Assembly: GCF_000711695.1 (NCBI RefSeq)
Contig: NW_013546947.1
Span: 1-64,000, forward strand
DNA length: 64,000 bases
Origin: Tilletiaria anomala UBC 951
Taxonomy: Eukaryota; Basidiomycota; Exobasidiomycetes; Georgefischeriales; Tilletiariaceae
Reading direction: 5' to 3'
Position 1 is the first letter of the stretch, and each line of letters starts with the position of its first letter. Position numbers and translations under genes: made by a program. The notes under the pieces were generated by a model. It was not told the DNA's origin and searched no databases. It saw only the letters and a list, made by a program, of their open reading frames with translations. Shown here one piece after another: positions 1-11,651 of this stretch.

Positions 1-95
1 TAACCCTAACCCTAACCCTAACCCTAACCCTAACCCTAACCCTAACCCTAACCCTAACCCTAACCCTAACCCTAACCCTAACCCTAACCCTAACC
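1..95. repeat. Telomere repeat array
   Basis: An uninterrupted run of the hexamer TAACCC, about 16 units, fills the first 95 bases. Read on the other strand it is TTAGGG, the telomere repeat of vertebrates and of most basidiomycetes and filamentous ascomycetes. The C-rich strand starts the window, as expected for the left end of a chromosome. The array ends abruptly and passes straight into unique sequence, with no degenerate repeats or satellite between. The true telomere is probably longer, because assemblies usually truncate it. Confidence 0.98.
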
Positions 96-615
96 TACGT
101 ATTTCCCTGACAGCTGCCATGGGCGTAGCTGTTCAGAGTGGGGCAGACCAGTCACCAGTGGCAAATCAGTGCAGGCAGAAAATAGAGACTGATCGCACCA
201 CTCTCGGTTGCTCATTACTTGGGTAATGCATGGCATCCTTCCGCGATCCTTGAACTCAAATCACAATATAAATATTGTCTGGAGACTGCGCTCCGAGCAG
301 CCGGACTGAGAGCTTTCCAAAAATCCGGGTCATATCTGGGCATCCACAGGCTCGTCACAACAACCGGATTTCTTTGATCTACAATAACAAAGCCTGAAAA
401 TAAGAATGACTTGATGTTGAAAAAGTTGAGCACAGATGTAATGCCACCGCTGATGCGCAAATGGTTGACTCCAACGCAAGGAAACAGCGCTCGGTCACAA
501 CTTTACTAAGCTGCTCTGCATAGGTGGTGACCTTTTGCTGGGGATATGATATGCATCGTTAAGATGGTACAAAGATCTATCGTTACGAGTGTAGATTCGA
601 CATTTGGCATCGCCT
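96..615. other. Subtelomeric spacer without recognised gene
   Basis: Unique sequence between the telomere array and the stop codon of the first gene. I see no telomere-linked helicase, no tandem satellite and no transposon. The only open frame (an 81-codon frame on the minus strand, 215-460) has no recognisable domain. It may hold the 3' untranslated region of the Sel1-repeat gene. Confidence 0.6.
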
Positions 616-3600
616 TTATGCGTTGTATTTGTCTTTCCAGATCCAGGACAAGCCAACGGTGTCGTAACCTTGTTTCTCCTATGCAGCGGGTGGACGAAGC
701 ATAAGAAGGATTAGCAGCTATAAACATGCTACCCATAGGATTCAGTTCTCACAGCCAAACGGTAGTACATCGCCGCTTTCTTCAGGTCCTTTTTGCATCC
801 TTTTCCAGCCGTGTATAGCGCACCGGCCTCTAAAAGGGAAAGTGAAAGGCAAATACGTTACCGAAAGCGCTGCACCAACGATCCCAGTTGACAGAACGCA
901 CCAGCTTGAGCATCCACGTCACCAAGCTTGGCAGCAAGCTCGAAATATTCCAGTGCTGTTTGTTCTGTGGAGAGCCGCGTCGGTGAGCATTTAGCAACCA
1001 ATGTAGAAGCAACAGCACTCACTGTCCATCTTTGTTCCCCATCCGTAACAATAGCACTTGCCTAACTCGTAGACCGACAGCTTCAGCTCGGACTTTAGAA
1101 GAGAGACAGAAAAAAGGTCAGCGACCATTTTGACCCGGTTAAGCATCCGAGACAACATACTTTAATGGCCTTCAATTCGCCTTCCGAGCGCGTCGGGTTG
1201 TTGCTCATCTTGCCAGCACGAGCTGCAGCCATTTGGATCCACTCGAACCCTTTCCTCGGGTCCTTTCGCGCTCCCCAGCCCTCGCGAAGAGCCATGCCCC
1301 ACATGCACATGCCGACGACACAGCCGCCTTCGGCCTTCGCTGAACGCTCGAAGTAGAAAGCTGAGCGCGACATGTCGCCTTGCTCATGGTACGTGATACC
1401 TTGGCTCAGGTACTCTTCTGCCACTGCTGGCCCCGTCTTGGTGTCCGCGCCAAGCTGCGATCGCTTAGCAAGCGCGTCGGGGTCTCGTAACATGGAGCTT
1501 TGAGAAGACTTGACTGTAGAGCTGTCGGTCGCGAACGAAGGTGTGGAAGTGCTGGCTGCCGAATGCAGCCGATATGGAGAGCGGCCATTCTGGAATTGCT
1601 GTTGGTGTAACGAGCGTTGCTGCTCCAGCACCCATTCTTGTTGCAAAGACTGAGCCGCAGTGATGCCGTTCCTCTGGCCATCAACAAGGACGTATGCGTC
1701 CGCGATAGCCTGTCTCTCAGAGTCGTAGTTGATGGTGCCGACAGTCATAGCGCTCCGGATCGTGCTGAAGCTGTCCCGTCGGCTGCTTCCACTGCCATCC
1801 AAGCGCAACGTCTCCACGTCTAGGTCAGATACCATACTTTCCCTCCCATCATGATCGGCAATGGCTTTGGCTCTGCGGCTGCCGGGTAGGATGCCAGGCG
1901 GAAGATTCGGATTTGAGCACAAATCCGGAAGCGCATGCGGAGCAGCATGACGCCCATGATGCCCAGTGTCCAACCGCCCATGCACGTCCAATTGGTTATG
2001 CGATGCAGCACCAGGTCCAACAAGGGGGGTGTGAAGCGGATTTTGAAGGGCCTGTGCAACTCCAACCGGCCCGTTGAACGGATGCTGTTGTAATGGCCGA
2101 GCTGACGGGAAGGTTGAGACGCCATTGATTTGAGCTGGGCTTGCCATAGAACCGGAAACGGGTAAGCTCGAGATGATACTCGTTGGCCCCTGCAACGGCG
2201 TCCTGAAATCGTCATCGCCGCTACTACAGGTATTGGCCTTGCCACTGCTTCCACCACTGCTTCCGCTCCCATCGGTAGTAAGACTGACCGCACTTTCTCG
2301 ATGGCTGTTTCGCTGCTGGTCCCTATTCATAGCAAACGATTCGACCTTGTAGAGACTGGCTGCCTCCTCATCTACAATTTCCGCTTGGGCATCGCGCGTA
2401 GGAGAGTGTCGCACAGCAGCGCGGCCATTGTGCTGCCATTGCCGCTGCGACCCATTGATGGAGCCCTCCGGCGTCGGTGGCCAGATATTGAGGCTCAGCG
2501 GTACTTCGCTGCTTGCTGAACCGCGTATTGTCAACACGCTATCACGATCTCGACTCCGCTCTTGACTGCTGCTATGCTCGCTGCGCAGCGTCGCTGCAAA
2601 CAGGCAATGCTGTTCCCGTTCATCCACGTCATTAGGCCCATTAACGGGAACAACTTCATGGATGCTTCCGGAAAAGCTAACCACCTGCGACCTATCTTTG
2701 CCAGAGTGTTCGCCCGTTTGCCTACTATTGACCAGTTGAGCGCGTTGACCCTCGAGAGGGCGATGCACGCCGGTCCCGTCTGGACCAACAGGATAGGCTT
2801 GCTTGCGCTGTGCAATGTGAGCAGAGTGGCTGTACACTCCGCCACATGCTGAGAAAGTTGCGACAGGGATTCCTCGTGCTAGTTCTCGCAGCGCGTCTAG
2901 TCCTTGCAACGTCTGATGTCCCACACCTTCCCCACCGCCTATATCGACGTGCCAGTTTTTGAGATCCATCGCCTCTTGCTCCAGCTCTGAATCGCGTGAC
3001 ATCAAAAATGTGCTCCCTTCATCATGAGGTTTGCCAGCCCACAGATGCCCCCATCGACTCTGCTCGCCAAATTCGCTGCTGCAAACCGTGTCACTGGAGT
3101 TTCGTCTTTCCATCCTTCCCCGCCCGGTCTGCTCACCCGGGGTCCGTTGAAGCTGCTGATCTTGCCGAACAGCATCCCAGTCGAAGCTCTTGTGAAGTTT
3201 TCGTTTCTCCTCATCTACCGTGATGCTGTTGTAGGAAATGTCGGAGGCAACAGAGGACCGAAATGCGTTAGGAACAATAAAGATATCGCTGTCACCGTCG
3301 CCGTCGCCCGGTTGAGGGGCCAGCCGCTCCTGCGTTTGCCAAGATGAAGGTTCATAAGTGTTTTGCGAAAGAGGGGTAGACGGCGTCGCGTTCCCATTGC
3401 TATTTCTCTGGCCTTTCCGTGAGGATAGCGAGGTGGAGGATTCATAGCTCCCGCCTTGTATATAGCTAATGCTGCCGCTGCTGCCGTTGCTGCCGCTGCC
3501 TTTCCCACGCATCATCGGCATACCGCCCGACTGCCCCTGTGATCCGCCGGCTTGGTCGATTTGAGTATCCTGCCTCGGTAAGTATCCTCCAAAGCCATCC

Positions 3601-3824
3601 GATTGAGGCTCATCTGTTTCAGCAGGGTACCATCGGTCGTCGGCGATGAGCGGTGCATCCTGAGACACTTTATTACTGCGCCGGATGAGCATCTCAAGCG
3701 GAGAAACCGCTTGCTTGTGCCCAGGAAGCACAGCTGAGCTGACCCCAGGATCTAAGAGCTGCATGTTTTCTTGGGCCCCTTCAGGGCGCGGGCAATGTTG
3801 CGGCTGCGATCCGGGATGGAGCAT
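616..3824 (-). CDS. Sel1-repeat protein (Nif1/Dsf2-like)
   Basis: Five exons on the minus strand: 3824-1161, 1092-1023, 964-902, 829-753 and 678-616, giving about 978 residues. All four introns have GT-AG ends (for example a GTATGT donor after 1161) and the phases fit. The first 780 or so residues are Ser/Gln/Gly-rich and look disordered. The last 190 hold Sel1/TPR-like repeats: AEEYLSQGITYHEQGD, then MWGMALREGWGARKD, then ELGKCYCYGWGTKMD, then AGALYTAGKGCKKD. The chain ends in GYDTVGLSWIWKDKY, a tail I associate with fungal Sel1 proteins of the Nif1/Dsf2/Chs4 sort. Such proteins act as scaffolds in cell-cycle or cell-wall control, so the precise role here is inferred. The three short 3' exons restore repeats that the long first exon alone lacks. 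The stop lies only about 520 bases from the telomere. Confidence 0.85.
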
Positions 3825-4345
3825 GCTGGTAATCGTATCGGCGGGTCAAGAGACGCAACTTTTGGGGCCGTTCCGATTTTCCCGGCATTCGCACTTCTCG
3901 CTCCTAAGAGCAGCGGTTAGAAAGCTGATAACAACCCTGCTGTGGATTTCAGTGGTACCGAGGACAAGTTGCGCACAGCTAGTGCTGGCAATTGACATCG
4001 AGGGCAACCGCTTGAAAGAGCTTTGCTGCTGATGGCTTTGATGACGATGATCAGCACAAACCCGCAAACGCAGCGCGGCATGTGGCGCGGTGCCCGGGAT
4101 GCCAAATTAGGGTTGCATTTTCTCCCCATTGCCCTTGACTCCACACATGCTTCTTGCCTCCCGCGCGCATTCGAGGTTCATCCAAAACGGAAGGGACCAA
4201 TCACGACATACATACACTCTGCAGTGGTCATAGATGATAGCTTCGCGACAAGGTTCTTTCCTTGGCTGCTATTAGCATCTTTCACAAGGCTAGCGACCCC
4301 TAGGTGAACAAGACGAAACGAGTACGCAATCAAGTTCTCGACGCC
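3825..4345. promoter_or_regulatory. Divergent promoter, Sel1-repeat gene / SPC2
   Basis: About 520 bases separate the two divergent start codons, so both promoters must lie here or overlap. A repeated 13-base stretch, gcgcacagctagtg and its near copy in inverted context, sits around 3955-3985. I see no clear TATA box or other named element. Confidence 0.4.
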
Positions 4346-5204
4346 ATGTCTTCTTCAGAAGTTAGAGCGGGTGCGTCTGCCGGCGAAGACACACACGAGG
4401 ACACCATCATCGTCGACACCTCCAATCTCTCCGAGCTCAAGGCTACCTGCGATGATGCAGTAGAGCGAGTGAGTACTTGAATATTATGATGGATTTGCTG
4501 ATTATTTCTTGGCTCCAAAGCTGACAGCTAATGCTCTCCCTTTGCAGATACTGACGCGAGCTCCAGAGGTAGTAGGTGCCGGCCCATCACGTAGTGGATT
4601 CTCTCCACCTTTTACGGCCTCGCATGTCCACACAGATGTACGCCTCGCGCTGGGCTTCACAGGATCGATCATCATGATCGCTTGCGCTGCGTGGTCTTAT
4701 TTGGTCGAGCCGGAATGGAGCGTGAACAAGGGCCCAACACTCTACTGTGTAGCACTGTTTGCTATCTTGTCCGGTCTACAAATGCTTTCCAGCCATTTGC
4801 AAGGTGACACAATCGTCTTATGCAAGCGCCGCACGACCACCAATGGAATCGTTCAAACAGAGACGCTGCGCGTGCGGAGTGCTCCGACCTTACCCAAGCC
4901 CAAGTTGTACAACGCCGGCAGCGCAGAAGCGCGGACAGCTCGTCTGTTGCCCGGCACGTCTATTACTTCCGACTCCGCCACTGCGAAAACTGCCAGGCCT
5001 GTGTGCATCCCGCCCGTATACGCCCTATCCTTCTCCTACACCCAAACCAGTAACGGCGGTAAAACGCTCGTCAAGCAGAGCGACAGCGGTAACGAGTCTA
5101 TCCCGCTCGGACACTTTGGCGAATGGTTTACTCAAAATGGCGACTTCAGGGAGGAAATTTTTGAGGAACGACTACGTGGAGCTCTTGCCAAGATTATGGA
5201 GTGA
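4346..5204 (+). CDS. SPC2: Signal peptidase complex subunit 2 (SPC25)
   Basis: Two exons, 4346-4468 and 4548-5204, joined by a 79-nt intron (GTGAGT donor, TTTGCAG acceptor), encode 259 residues. The family layout is clear: a short cytosolic N-terminus, two membrane helices (around LGFTGSIIMIACAAWSYLV and VALFAILSGLQMLSSHLQG) and a C-terminal cytosolic domain. That domain ends with the conserved block FGEWFTQNGDFREEIFEERL. SPC2 is a non-catalytic subunit of the ER signal peptidase complex and helps couple it to the translocon. The ATG at 4346 is chosen because the first exon then opens with an acidic, serine-rich tail and keeps phase 0. The stop lies 128 bases from the convergent HOM6 stop. 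Confidence 0.93.
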
Positions 5205-5332
5205 AAAATGCAAACAGCTTTGATGTACCTAGCAAGAATATAGCCAAAGACGGTAACCCAGCGAGCAGAATGCAAGATTTGTCTAGCTGTCCAAGCTAAG
5301 ACGTCGTATGATTGAACCAAAGCCGCAGCTAT

Positions 5333-6804
5333 TTACACACCCCTGCGCTCGGCCACCTTGAGCAAGTCTGCAACGACACCCATCGCGGTGACGTCTGCGC
5401 CAGCGCCAGAGCCCTGCACAAGGAGAGGGCGCGTAGCGTACCTGGCTGTAGTGAAGCTGATGATGTTGTCACTACCTCCCAAGCTGGCAGCAAAGGGATG
5501 TGTGGCAGGGTACTTTTCCAAACTAGCCTTCACCTCTTTTGTTTGAGCGTCAATGACGCCCACATACCTCCAGACTTTGCCTTCCTTCTTGGCTTCTTCA
5601 CGAAGCGCATCAAATTCGGCATCAAAGGCAGCAAGCTTAGAGACATACGAATCAGGGTTTTTGCCTGTGGTCTTCTCTTCGGCGAGCATGGCTGCTGGGG
5701 TCAGCGAACGGGTCGCAACAGAAGCAAAGCCTTCCGGTAGCGGCACGGCCTCTGCTACTGCTGGCACGAGACGCGAGAGGATGGTAAGCTTGCGGGCGAC
5801 GTCTGAGCCAGAAAGGTCGTCACCGGGGTACGGCTCTGTGTAGCCCTGCTCTTTTGCGACCTTGACCACCTCGCTGAACTTAACAGTCGAGTCGAGTGAT
5901 GGTGGACACCATTCATTGAAGATGTACGACAGAGTCCCGCTTAACACGCCTTCAATCTTGTGAATCTCATCGCCAGTCGCGATGAGGTCTTTGAGCGTGG
6001 AAATGATGGGCAGGCCAGCTCCTACAGTAGATTCTAGGTAGGTTAGGGCAGTCGGGTTGGACTGCTGTGCAGTCCGGATCGCAGAGAAGAGGGTTGCAGG
6101 CCCAGAGTACGCCTTCTTATTCGGAGTGACAACACTGAAGCCGGCTGAGAGGAAAGAGGGGTAGGCATTGGCGACAGCATCGTTAGAAGTGTTGTCGACG
6201 ATGACAGTGTGCTTTGCGGCAGAGGCCGACGAGATGCTCTGCAAGATCTTGATGAGCTCCTCGGGCTCGGGAGCAGGCTTTTCCGAGGATGCCAATTTGG
6301 CTTTCCAGGTTTCTTGGGAGATCTGCGAGCGTTCCGAGTCCGAAGATAGCAAGAGCAAATTTTTGCTGTTTTGAAGCGAGACAATGGAGAGTGAATGCCG
6401 CAGAGTTGGACTGGACAGAATTTGAGAGATAACGGACGTGCCAACAAGGCCAACGCCTGATAGCAAGCACGCAGGAACGAGGCAAGAAAAGAAAAGAATA
6501 CGAGGCCCATGTTAGCGGAACATACACGTTATTCAACAGCCGGAAAGGACCGTAGATGGAGAGGACAGACATTGCGGGGGTGTCTGGGAACTTTACAGCT
6601 TCGATCAATGCTTGGAGCTGCGGGCTAGAGCGGCAAGGCCAACTTCATGAGCCTGAGGCGGTCCTCGGACGCAGTGGCCCAGCTTAGTCCTACGCTATTA
6701 TCCATGTGTCCTTAGCAAGCGAGGTGTCCCCTCGGAGGCACCTGCAACGCGTTCAGAACGAAATACTCACCGATGATGGCTACGTTGATCGTTCCGGTCG
6801 CCAT
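5333..6804 (-). CDS. HOM6: Homoserine dehydrogenase
   Basis: Two exons, 6804-6771 and 6456-5333, give 385 residues, close to the usual 359-380 of fungal enzymes. The 34-nt first exon encodes MATGTINVAIIG. The join restores the nucleotide-binding motif as IIGVGLVGTS (G-x-G-x-x-G) at residues 10-20. The middle carries the catalytic-domain signature TYLESTVGAGLPIISTLKD, and GSGAGADVTAMGVVADLL closes the fold. The enzyme reduces aspartate semialdehyde to homoserine with NAD(P)H, the branch point toward threonine and methionine, in the cytosol. The single intron is unusually long for this window, at about 314 nt. The gene is divergent from ARG1, another aspartate-consuming amino-acid gene. Confidence 0.95.
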
Positions 6805-7362
6805 TGCGGTTGCAACATCAGCTGGGCAAGGGCGAGGCTTGCAGTTTTTGAGGGTACCACAAAGAAGTTGCAGGAGATGACTGGCGACGGACGGTGGAAC
6901 CGGCAGCTGGCGCGCTAACGGCTGAGCTTGTGGGATTGATATGTGCTGATCCTGAGGGCAGAACAAGGTCAGCACACAGCTTGATTGTTGGAAAGTGAAA
7001 CTCTTTGAAAAGCGGCGAAGGGCAGTCTGGGCACTGGAGGTGGCCCATGCGCAGGCAAAGGGAGAAGTACGCTTTCTCCGTATCTCGGGCTGCACCAAAT
7101 GACGCCCTTTTCGCCAGGAAGAAAAAGAAAAGAAAAAGAAGGAACAAACCTGAGTGAAAAAAAAAGAACCCCGGATCCAAGATGGGGAAAACAGCGCGCG
7201 GGTGACGCATCCTCCGAAGAATTTGATGATAGCTACTTCTTCCTCGGGATGGCATTGTTGATCCACCGCTTTGTTTTCTCTTTGCAACTAGAGCAACTGT
7301 TGCGCAGAACAAAATAGTTCAATCAAACGGCAACTGCAAAATCCATAGGAAGCACTGCGAAA
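6805..7362. promoter_or_regulatory. Divergent promoter HOM6 / ARG1
   Basis: These 558 bases lie between the start codons of two amino-acid biosynthesis genes. They include an A-rich stretch (7120-7180), i.e. T-rich on the minus strand, such as often marks nucleosome-poor fungal promoters. I looked for the Gcn4 site TGACTCA and did not find it. The nearest is a single TGACGCA at 7201-7210. Co-regulation is plausible but not shown. Confidence 0.45.
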
Positions 7363-8873
7363 ATGGCTGGCGGCAAGGGAAAGGTTCTGCTCGCGTACTC
7401 CGGTGGTCTCGGTCAGTAGCTTGGGGCATGATGAAGGGCGCGCATGGCCTCCAACACTCACAGATTTACCTTCATTCCGTTCGGGGTACAGACACATCCA
7501 CCATCCTCGCCTGGCTCATCGATGAGGGTTACGATGTGGTCGCTTTCATGGCCGATGTCGGACAGGAAGAGGACTTTGAGGCGGCTAGGCAAAAGGCTAT
7601 CAAGTGCGGCGCAAAAGGCTTTATCCTCCAGGACATGAAGCGCGAGTTTGTCGAAAACCTCATCTGGCCCGCTGTTCAAGCAAATGCAATTTACGAGGTG
7701 AGCCTTCGGAAGGCGCACATCTGAAAGTTACATGCGAAACGCTACGCTCTGTGAGCTGTGTTGTGATCTTCACAAGATCGCCTCGAAGAGCTCTTACACC
7801 CGCTATCCTTTGTGTACGATCTTTACCCCTGCTGACCCCGCTGTCTTTCTCAGGATGTCTACCTGCTCGGAACCTCTCTTGCACGCCCCGTCATTGCCCG
7901 CGGCATGATAGAGGCTGCCGAGAAGGAGGGCTGTCAATTCGTCAGCCACGGCTGCACTGGCAAGGGCAACGACCAGGTCCGCTTCGAGCTAGCCTTCTAC
8001 GGCCTCAAGCCCGATATCAAGGTCATTGCACCATGGCGCATCCCCGAATTCTACAACCGCTTTGCAGGACGTTCTGCACTCCTCGAGTACGCTGCATCCA
8101 AGGGCATCCCAGTCACGCAGACGAAGGCGAAGCCTTGGTCGACCGATGAGAACCTGTTCCACATCTCTTACGAGGCTGGCATCCTGGAAGACCCCAACAC
8201 CACCCCGCCCGATGACATGTGGAAGCTCACCACATCGCCTGAAAAGGCGCCGGAGTCACCCGAACGCATTAGCATCTTCTTCAAGCAGGGTATCCCTGTC
8301 TCCATCAAGGTCAGCTCAACCGGCAAGGAGCACACGGACGCTGTCGACATCTTCCTGACCCTCAACGCGCTCGCTCGCACACACGGCATCGGCCGCGTGG
8401 ATATTGTTGAGAACCGATTCATCGGCGTCAAGTCTCGCGGCTGCTACGAGTCCCCCGGCGCAACCATTCTCCGCACCGCACACATCGACCTGGAAGGTCT
8501 GACGCTGGACCGTGAAGTCCGTCGCATCCGTGACAGCATCGTTACGACCAAGTTGAGCGAGATTCTCTACTACGGTTTCTTCTTCTCGCCCGAGAGCGAA
8601 TTCGTCCGCAGCTGCATTCCCCACAGCCAAAAGACGGTCAACGGCGAGGTCAGGTTGAAGCTTTACAAAGGAAACGTCGTCGTCGAGGGCCGTCAATCTG
8701 ACGAGATGCTCTACGATGAGAAGTTCAGCAGTATGGACGAGCTCGGCGGCTTCGAGCCAGAGGCCACAAGTGGATTCATCACCGTCCAAGCCATCCGCCT
8801 TAAGAGGCACGGACTCGGCCAGCAAGCCAAAGGCGTCGCCGGTGTCGGTGTTGACAAGGCGTACAATATCTAA
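7363..8873 (+). CDS. ARG1: Argininosuccinate synthase
   Basis: Three exons, 7363-7411, 7492-7697 and 7854-8873, give 424 residues, the usual size. The first intron interrupts the ATP-pyrophosphatase P-loop, and the join gives AYSGGLDTSTILAWL with the SGGLDTS motif at residues 13-19. Further conserved blocks are FMADVGQEEDFEAARQKA, FVSHGCTGKGNDQVRFEL, IPVTQTKAKPWSTDENL and GVKSRGCYESPGATIL. The enzyme condenses citrulline with aspartate, using ATP, to form argininosuccinate in the arginine pathway, in the cytosol. The last coding base is 93 bases from the convergent neighbour's stop codon. Confidence 0.97.
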
Positions 8874-8966
8874 TCCCCTTTTCCTGCTGGATGCATAGTT
8901 TGCCAGAGTAATAGTGAAATTGAATCTCAATCTGAGTAATGTGATACGAAAGCAACGCTCTATATG

Positions 8967-11082
8967 CTACGATCCAAAGAGACTGTATGCAAAGTATGCT
9001 AAGACGACGGCGATGATTGCTGTTGTGCGATGCGACGATGTAAGAACTTCATTGACTGCATGGATGTGTAGGTTGTTGCCTTCCGCGCTTGGTATATTTG
9101 AATTGCTTTCTCCTTCCTCCTGCGCGCAGCTATGGTTCTCCAGTAAAGGCTGGCTGGTATTTTCAAGTGCATCGGTGCTGTTGGGGGTTTCGTTTTGATT
9201 GTGGTTGTCATTCCTGAGGACCACTAGATGGGCTCTGCCGGAATGCTTAGAAGTACACCTGTCGGCATACCCGTCAAAATGCACTTTTCTGAGCTCTCGC
9301 TTCTGCTCTGGATCAATGCTCGAGCTGCTCGCTTGTTCATGGGCATCACCTTTCGTCGCAGCGACGGTGGACCTGTTCCTTTCCGGCTCTGTCCTACTCG
9401 CCACTAACTGCAATATAGACTCGATCCTCTGAATCGAACGCTCCACTCGTTCCATGCGGTTCTCAAAGGCAGCGCTGGACAGTGAAGTGCTATCATCCTT
9501 GTCATTTCCGCTGCGATTCGGAGTCGGTACCGCGTGTTTAACCCTCTCTTGCGGGTGTTGGCTAGGATGCAGGAACCCATCCCCCGGGATGCGACTTTGC
9601 CATTCCGTCAGAATTGAAAGGTAATGGACGAGAATCACTCTTGCTTTACCGCGGCATACGTCCATTCTAGCATGCTGGATCGTTTGGGCGACATTCTCCT
9701 TAGACGCCTCGAGCTCACCAATTGCTACACCAGCAAGCAAAGCCAGCTCTTGCTCGGTCAAGACGATAGCCCCTTCAGAAATTGAGAGACTATTCGGGGA
9801 GACATCCTGGACATGCTCCTCGTCGCCACGCAAACGGTGGGCCAAATCTCGGAGAAGGAGCAACACAGATGCGGTGTTCGGAGCGAGTCGCACATTGGTG
9901 CGGCCGAACAGAGACTCTGCTACGCTCGGAATGTCCCCAGTGGTACCCGGAACTGAGTTGGACTTCACCATCGCATCCATTTGCGCCTTTCCACGCTCCC
10001 ATTGGAGGAGAGAAGACAGGTTTTCTTCGCAATCGCCCAGATTGTCAAGAGCGCGCACGCTCCAGCGCATGAGCATTTGTTGATTATCGTCTGGTAGGCT
10101 CATTCGAACGTCCCCGTGCTCATTCATAGAGATGCCCTTGTTGGAGCTGCTGCGAACAGGAACAATAGGCCGCCATCTTTGCACCAAACTAGCCCTCTCC
10201 TCTGTACTGATCAATGTTCGCACTTGAGTACCGCGGGTAAGAATCTGGATCGGCGCTGGACCACAGATAGCTGTGAGCAGGAGCGAGGAGAGGCTATACG
10301 TAGCCGGTGGAAGAAGACTTGATTGAAGGCGCCAGCTGCATGAGCTCCGATTTCATTAGTAGCGTCGACAAGCAGTATACGAGATGAACTCACTTGTGAA
10401 TGACGCCTGCATCGCCTTCGTCCAAGCTCCAGGCATGCCTGGTGTTCCAGCCTAGCAGTAATGCCAGCTTTTCGAGCATACCATATGTAGAAGCTACCCT
10501 ACGGGCCGCTGCCAGTGGTATCCATAACTCGGTGCATGGTTCCAGACCAGCAAGCGAGAGATCGAGAAGGGAAGCACCGGAAGAGAGCCGCCGCACCCTT
10601 GGCGTGCTTGCGCCGCTGGTACTAGCAGCGTTCTGCCTTGGAGCTGGGTAGTGTTGTTGTGCGGCAAAACTCTGAACGGGCTGGCAGAGTACGTCTGCGA
10701 ACTTTACGAGTCCTTCTACTACCGTCTCCCCAGATGCCTGGCAGAGGGCTCCGAAGGATACGAAGGGCTCTCGGAACTCAGGATCAAGTAGGCGGAATAT
10801 AGTGGTCCCTCTGGAGTCTGGGGAGCCTTCCTTGTGTGGAGTGGACGGTGCACTTGAGTATGCAGCATCTATTCGAGCAGGAATGTAGCATGCCCATGCT
10901 GGTGTGAGAAGCTGCTGTTGTTGCGCACCAATTTTGCTATTGGCCCGGCCCTGCGAGCCCCACGCACGCCGCGATGGAAGAAGTACGAAATGGATCGGCA
11001 GTGGTCTGCGATCGGACAGGTCTTCCCATGTCCGCGGGAGTGCCCTGCGTGCTCCCTGGCTGGCCAAATTATAGCCCTCCAT
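8967..11082 (-). CDS. KilA-N/APSES-like protein with C-terminal membrane anchor
   Basis: Two exons, 11082-10394 and 10335-8967, give 685 residues. The intron has a GTGAGT donor and a CATGCAG acceptor. Residues about 94-215 resemble a divergent KilA-N/APSES DNA-binding fold: FVSFGALCQASGETVVEG matches the core helix region and TELWIPLAAARRVASTYG matches the W-[IV]-P-L...A motif seen in Bqt4 and Mbp1-type proteins. A charged segment ENRMERVERSIQRIESIL could form a coiled coil. The last 20 residues are one hydrophobic helix (AIIAVVLAYFAYSLFGS) with almost nothing after it, as in a tail anchor. APSES-like domain plus terminal membrane helix is the layout of fission-yeast Bqt4, which ties telomeres to the nuclear envelope. 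The domain match is by eye and the Bqt4 link is an inference. Alternatives are an unrelated membrane-bound transcription regulator or an orphan protein. Confidence 0.6.
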
Positions 11083-11651
11083 TAGCGAGAAAGGGAGTAT
11101 TGATAGTGGAGATATCTTCCTAATGCTGTGCTTTCCCGCTCGTCACGGCGCACTGGGCCTCAATGCCGGGTGCTTCCTGGACTAATCATCTGGAGAGCCC
11201 ATGCCTAGGCCAGTGCCGCCAAGCGTAAAGTCGGACGATAAGATGATGAACTTCAGTCCGTTGTGCAGCCTGCCTGGTCTGATGTAGTATGTACGACTTT
11301 ACGGAAAGCCCTGCACGGTGAAATGCTCTGGGTTCGTCGATGCCACCAAACAAAACAGACGTCATTGATTCTGAACGGTGACGATGACACCCGTCGGCGA
11401 CTTTTCCGGCAGTCTCGGCTCTCATTGGCTCGTCTCGGTCTCATCGAACTTCAGTGGGATCCGTCAAGTACCAGCACGATCACATTCGCCTCGAACACCT
11501 CGCTGCTTGCATCGCCTCGCCTTCCTTTCAGCCCAGCCTAATCCACACAGCCTCGTCGCTAGGTCCAACGTGGTCGTGATAAGAGTGGAGATTTCGATCG
11601 CTGCCGCCCGCAAGCACCGGACGCACCACCAACAGGCCACAGCCCAGCATC
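11083..11651. promoter_or_regulatory. Divergent promoter, KilA-N-like gene / creC-like gene
   Basis: There are 569 bases between divergent start codons. Several short open frames cross it but none has coding character. I recognise no named promoter element. Confidence 0.35.

Noticed and set aside
7201-7210. TGACGCA in the HOM6/ARG1 promoter as a Gcn4 site
   Set aside because: It differs from the TGACTCA core at a critical base and is single. Not enough to call.
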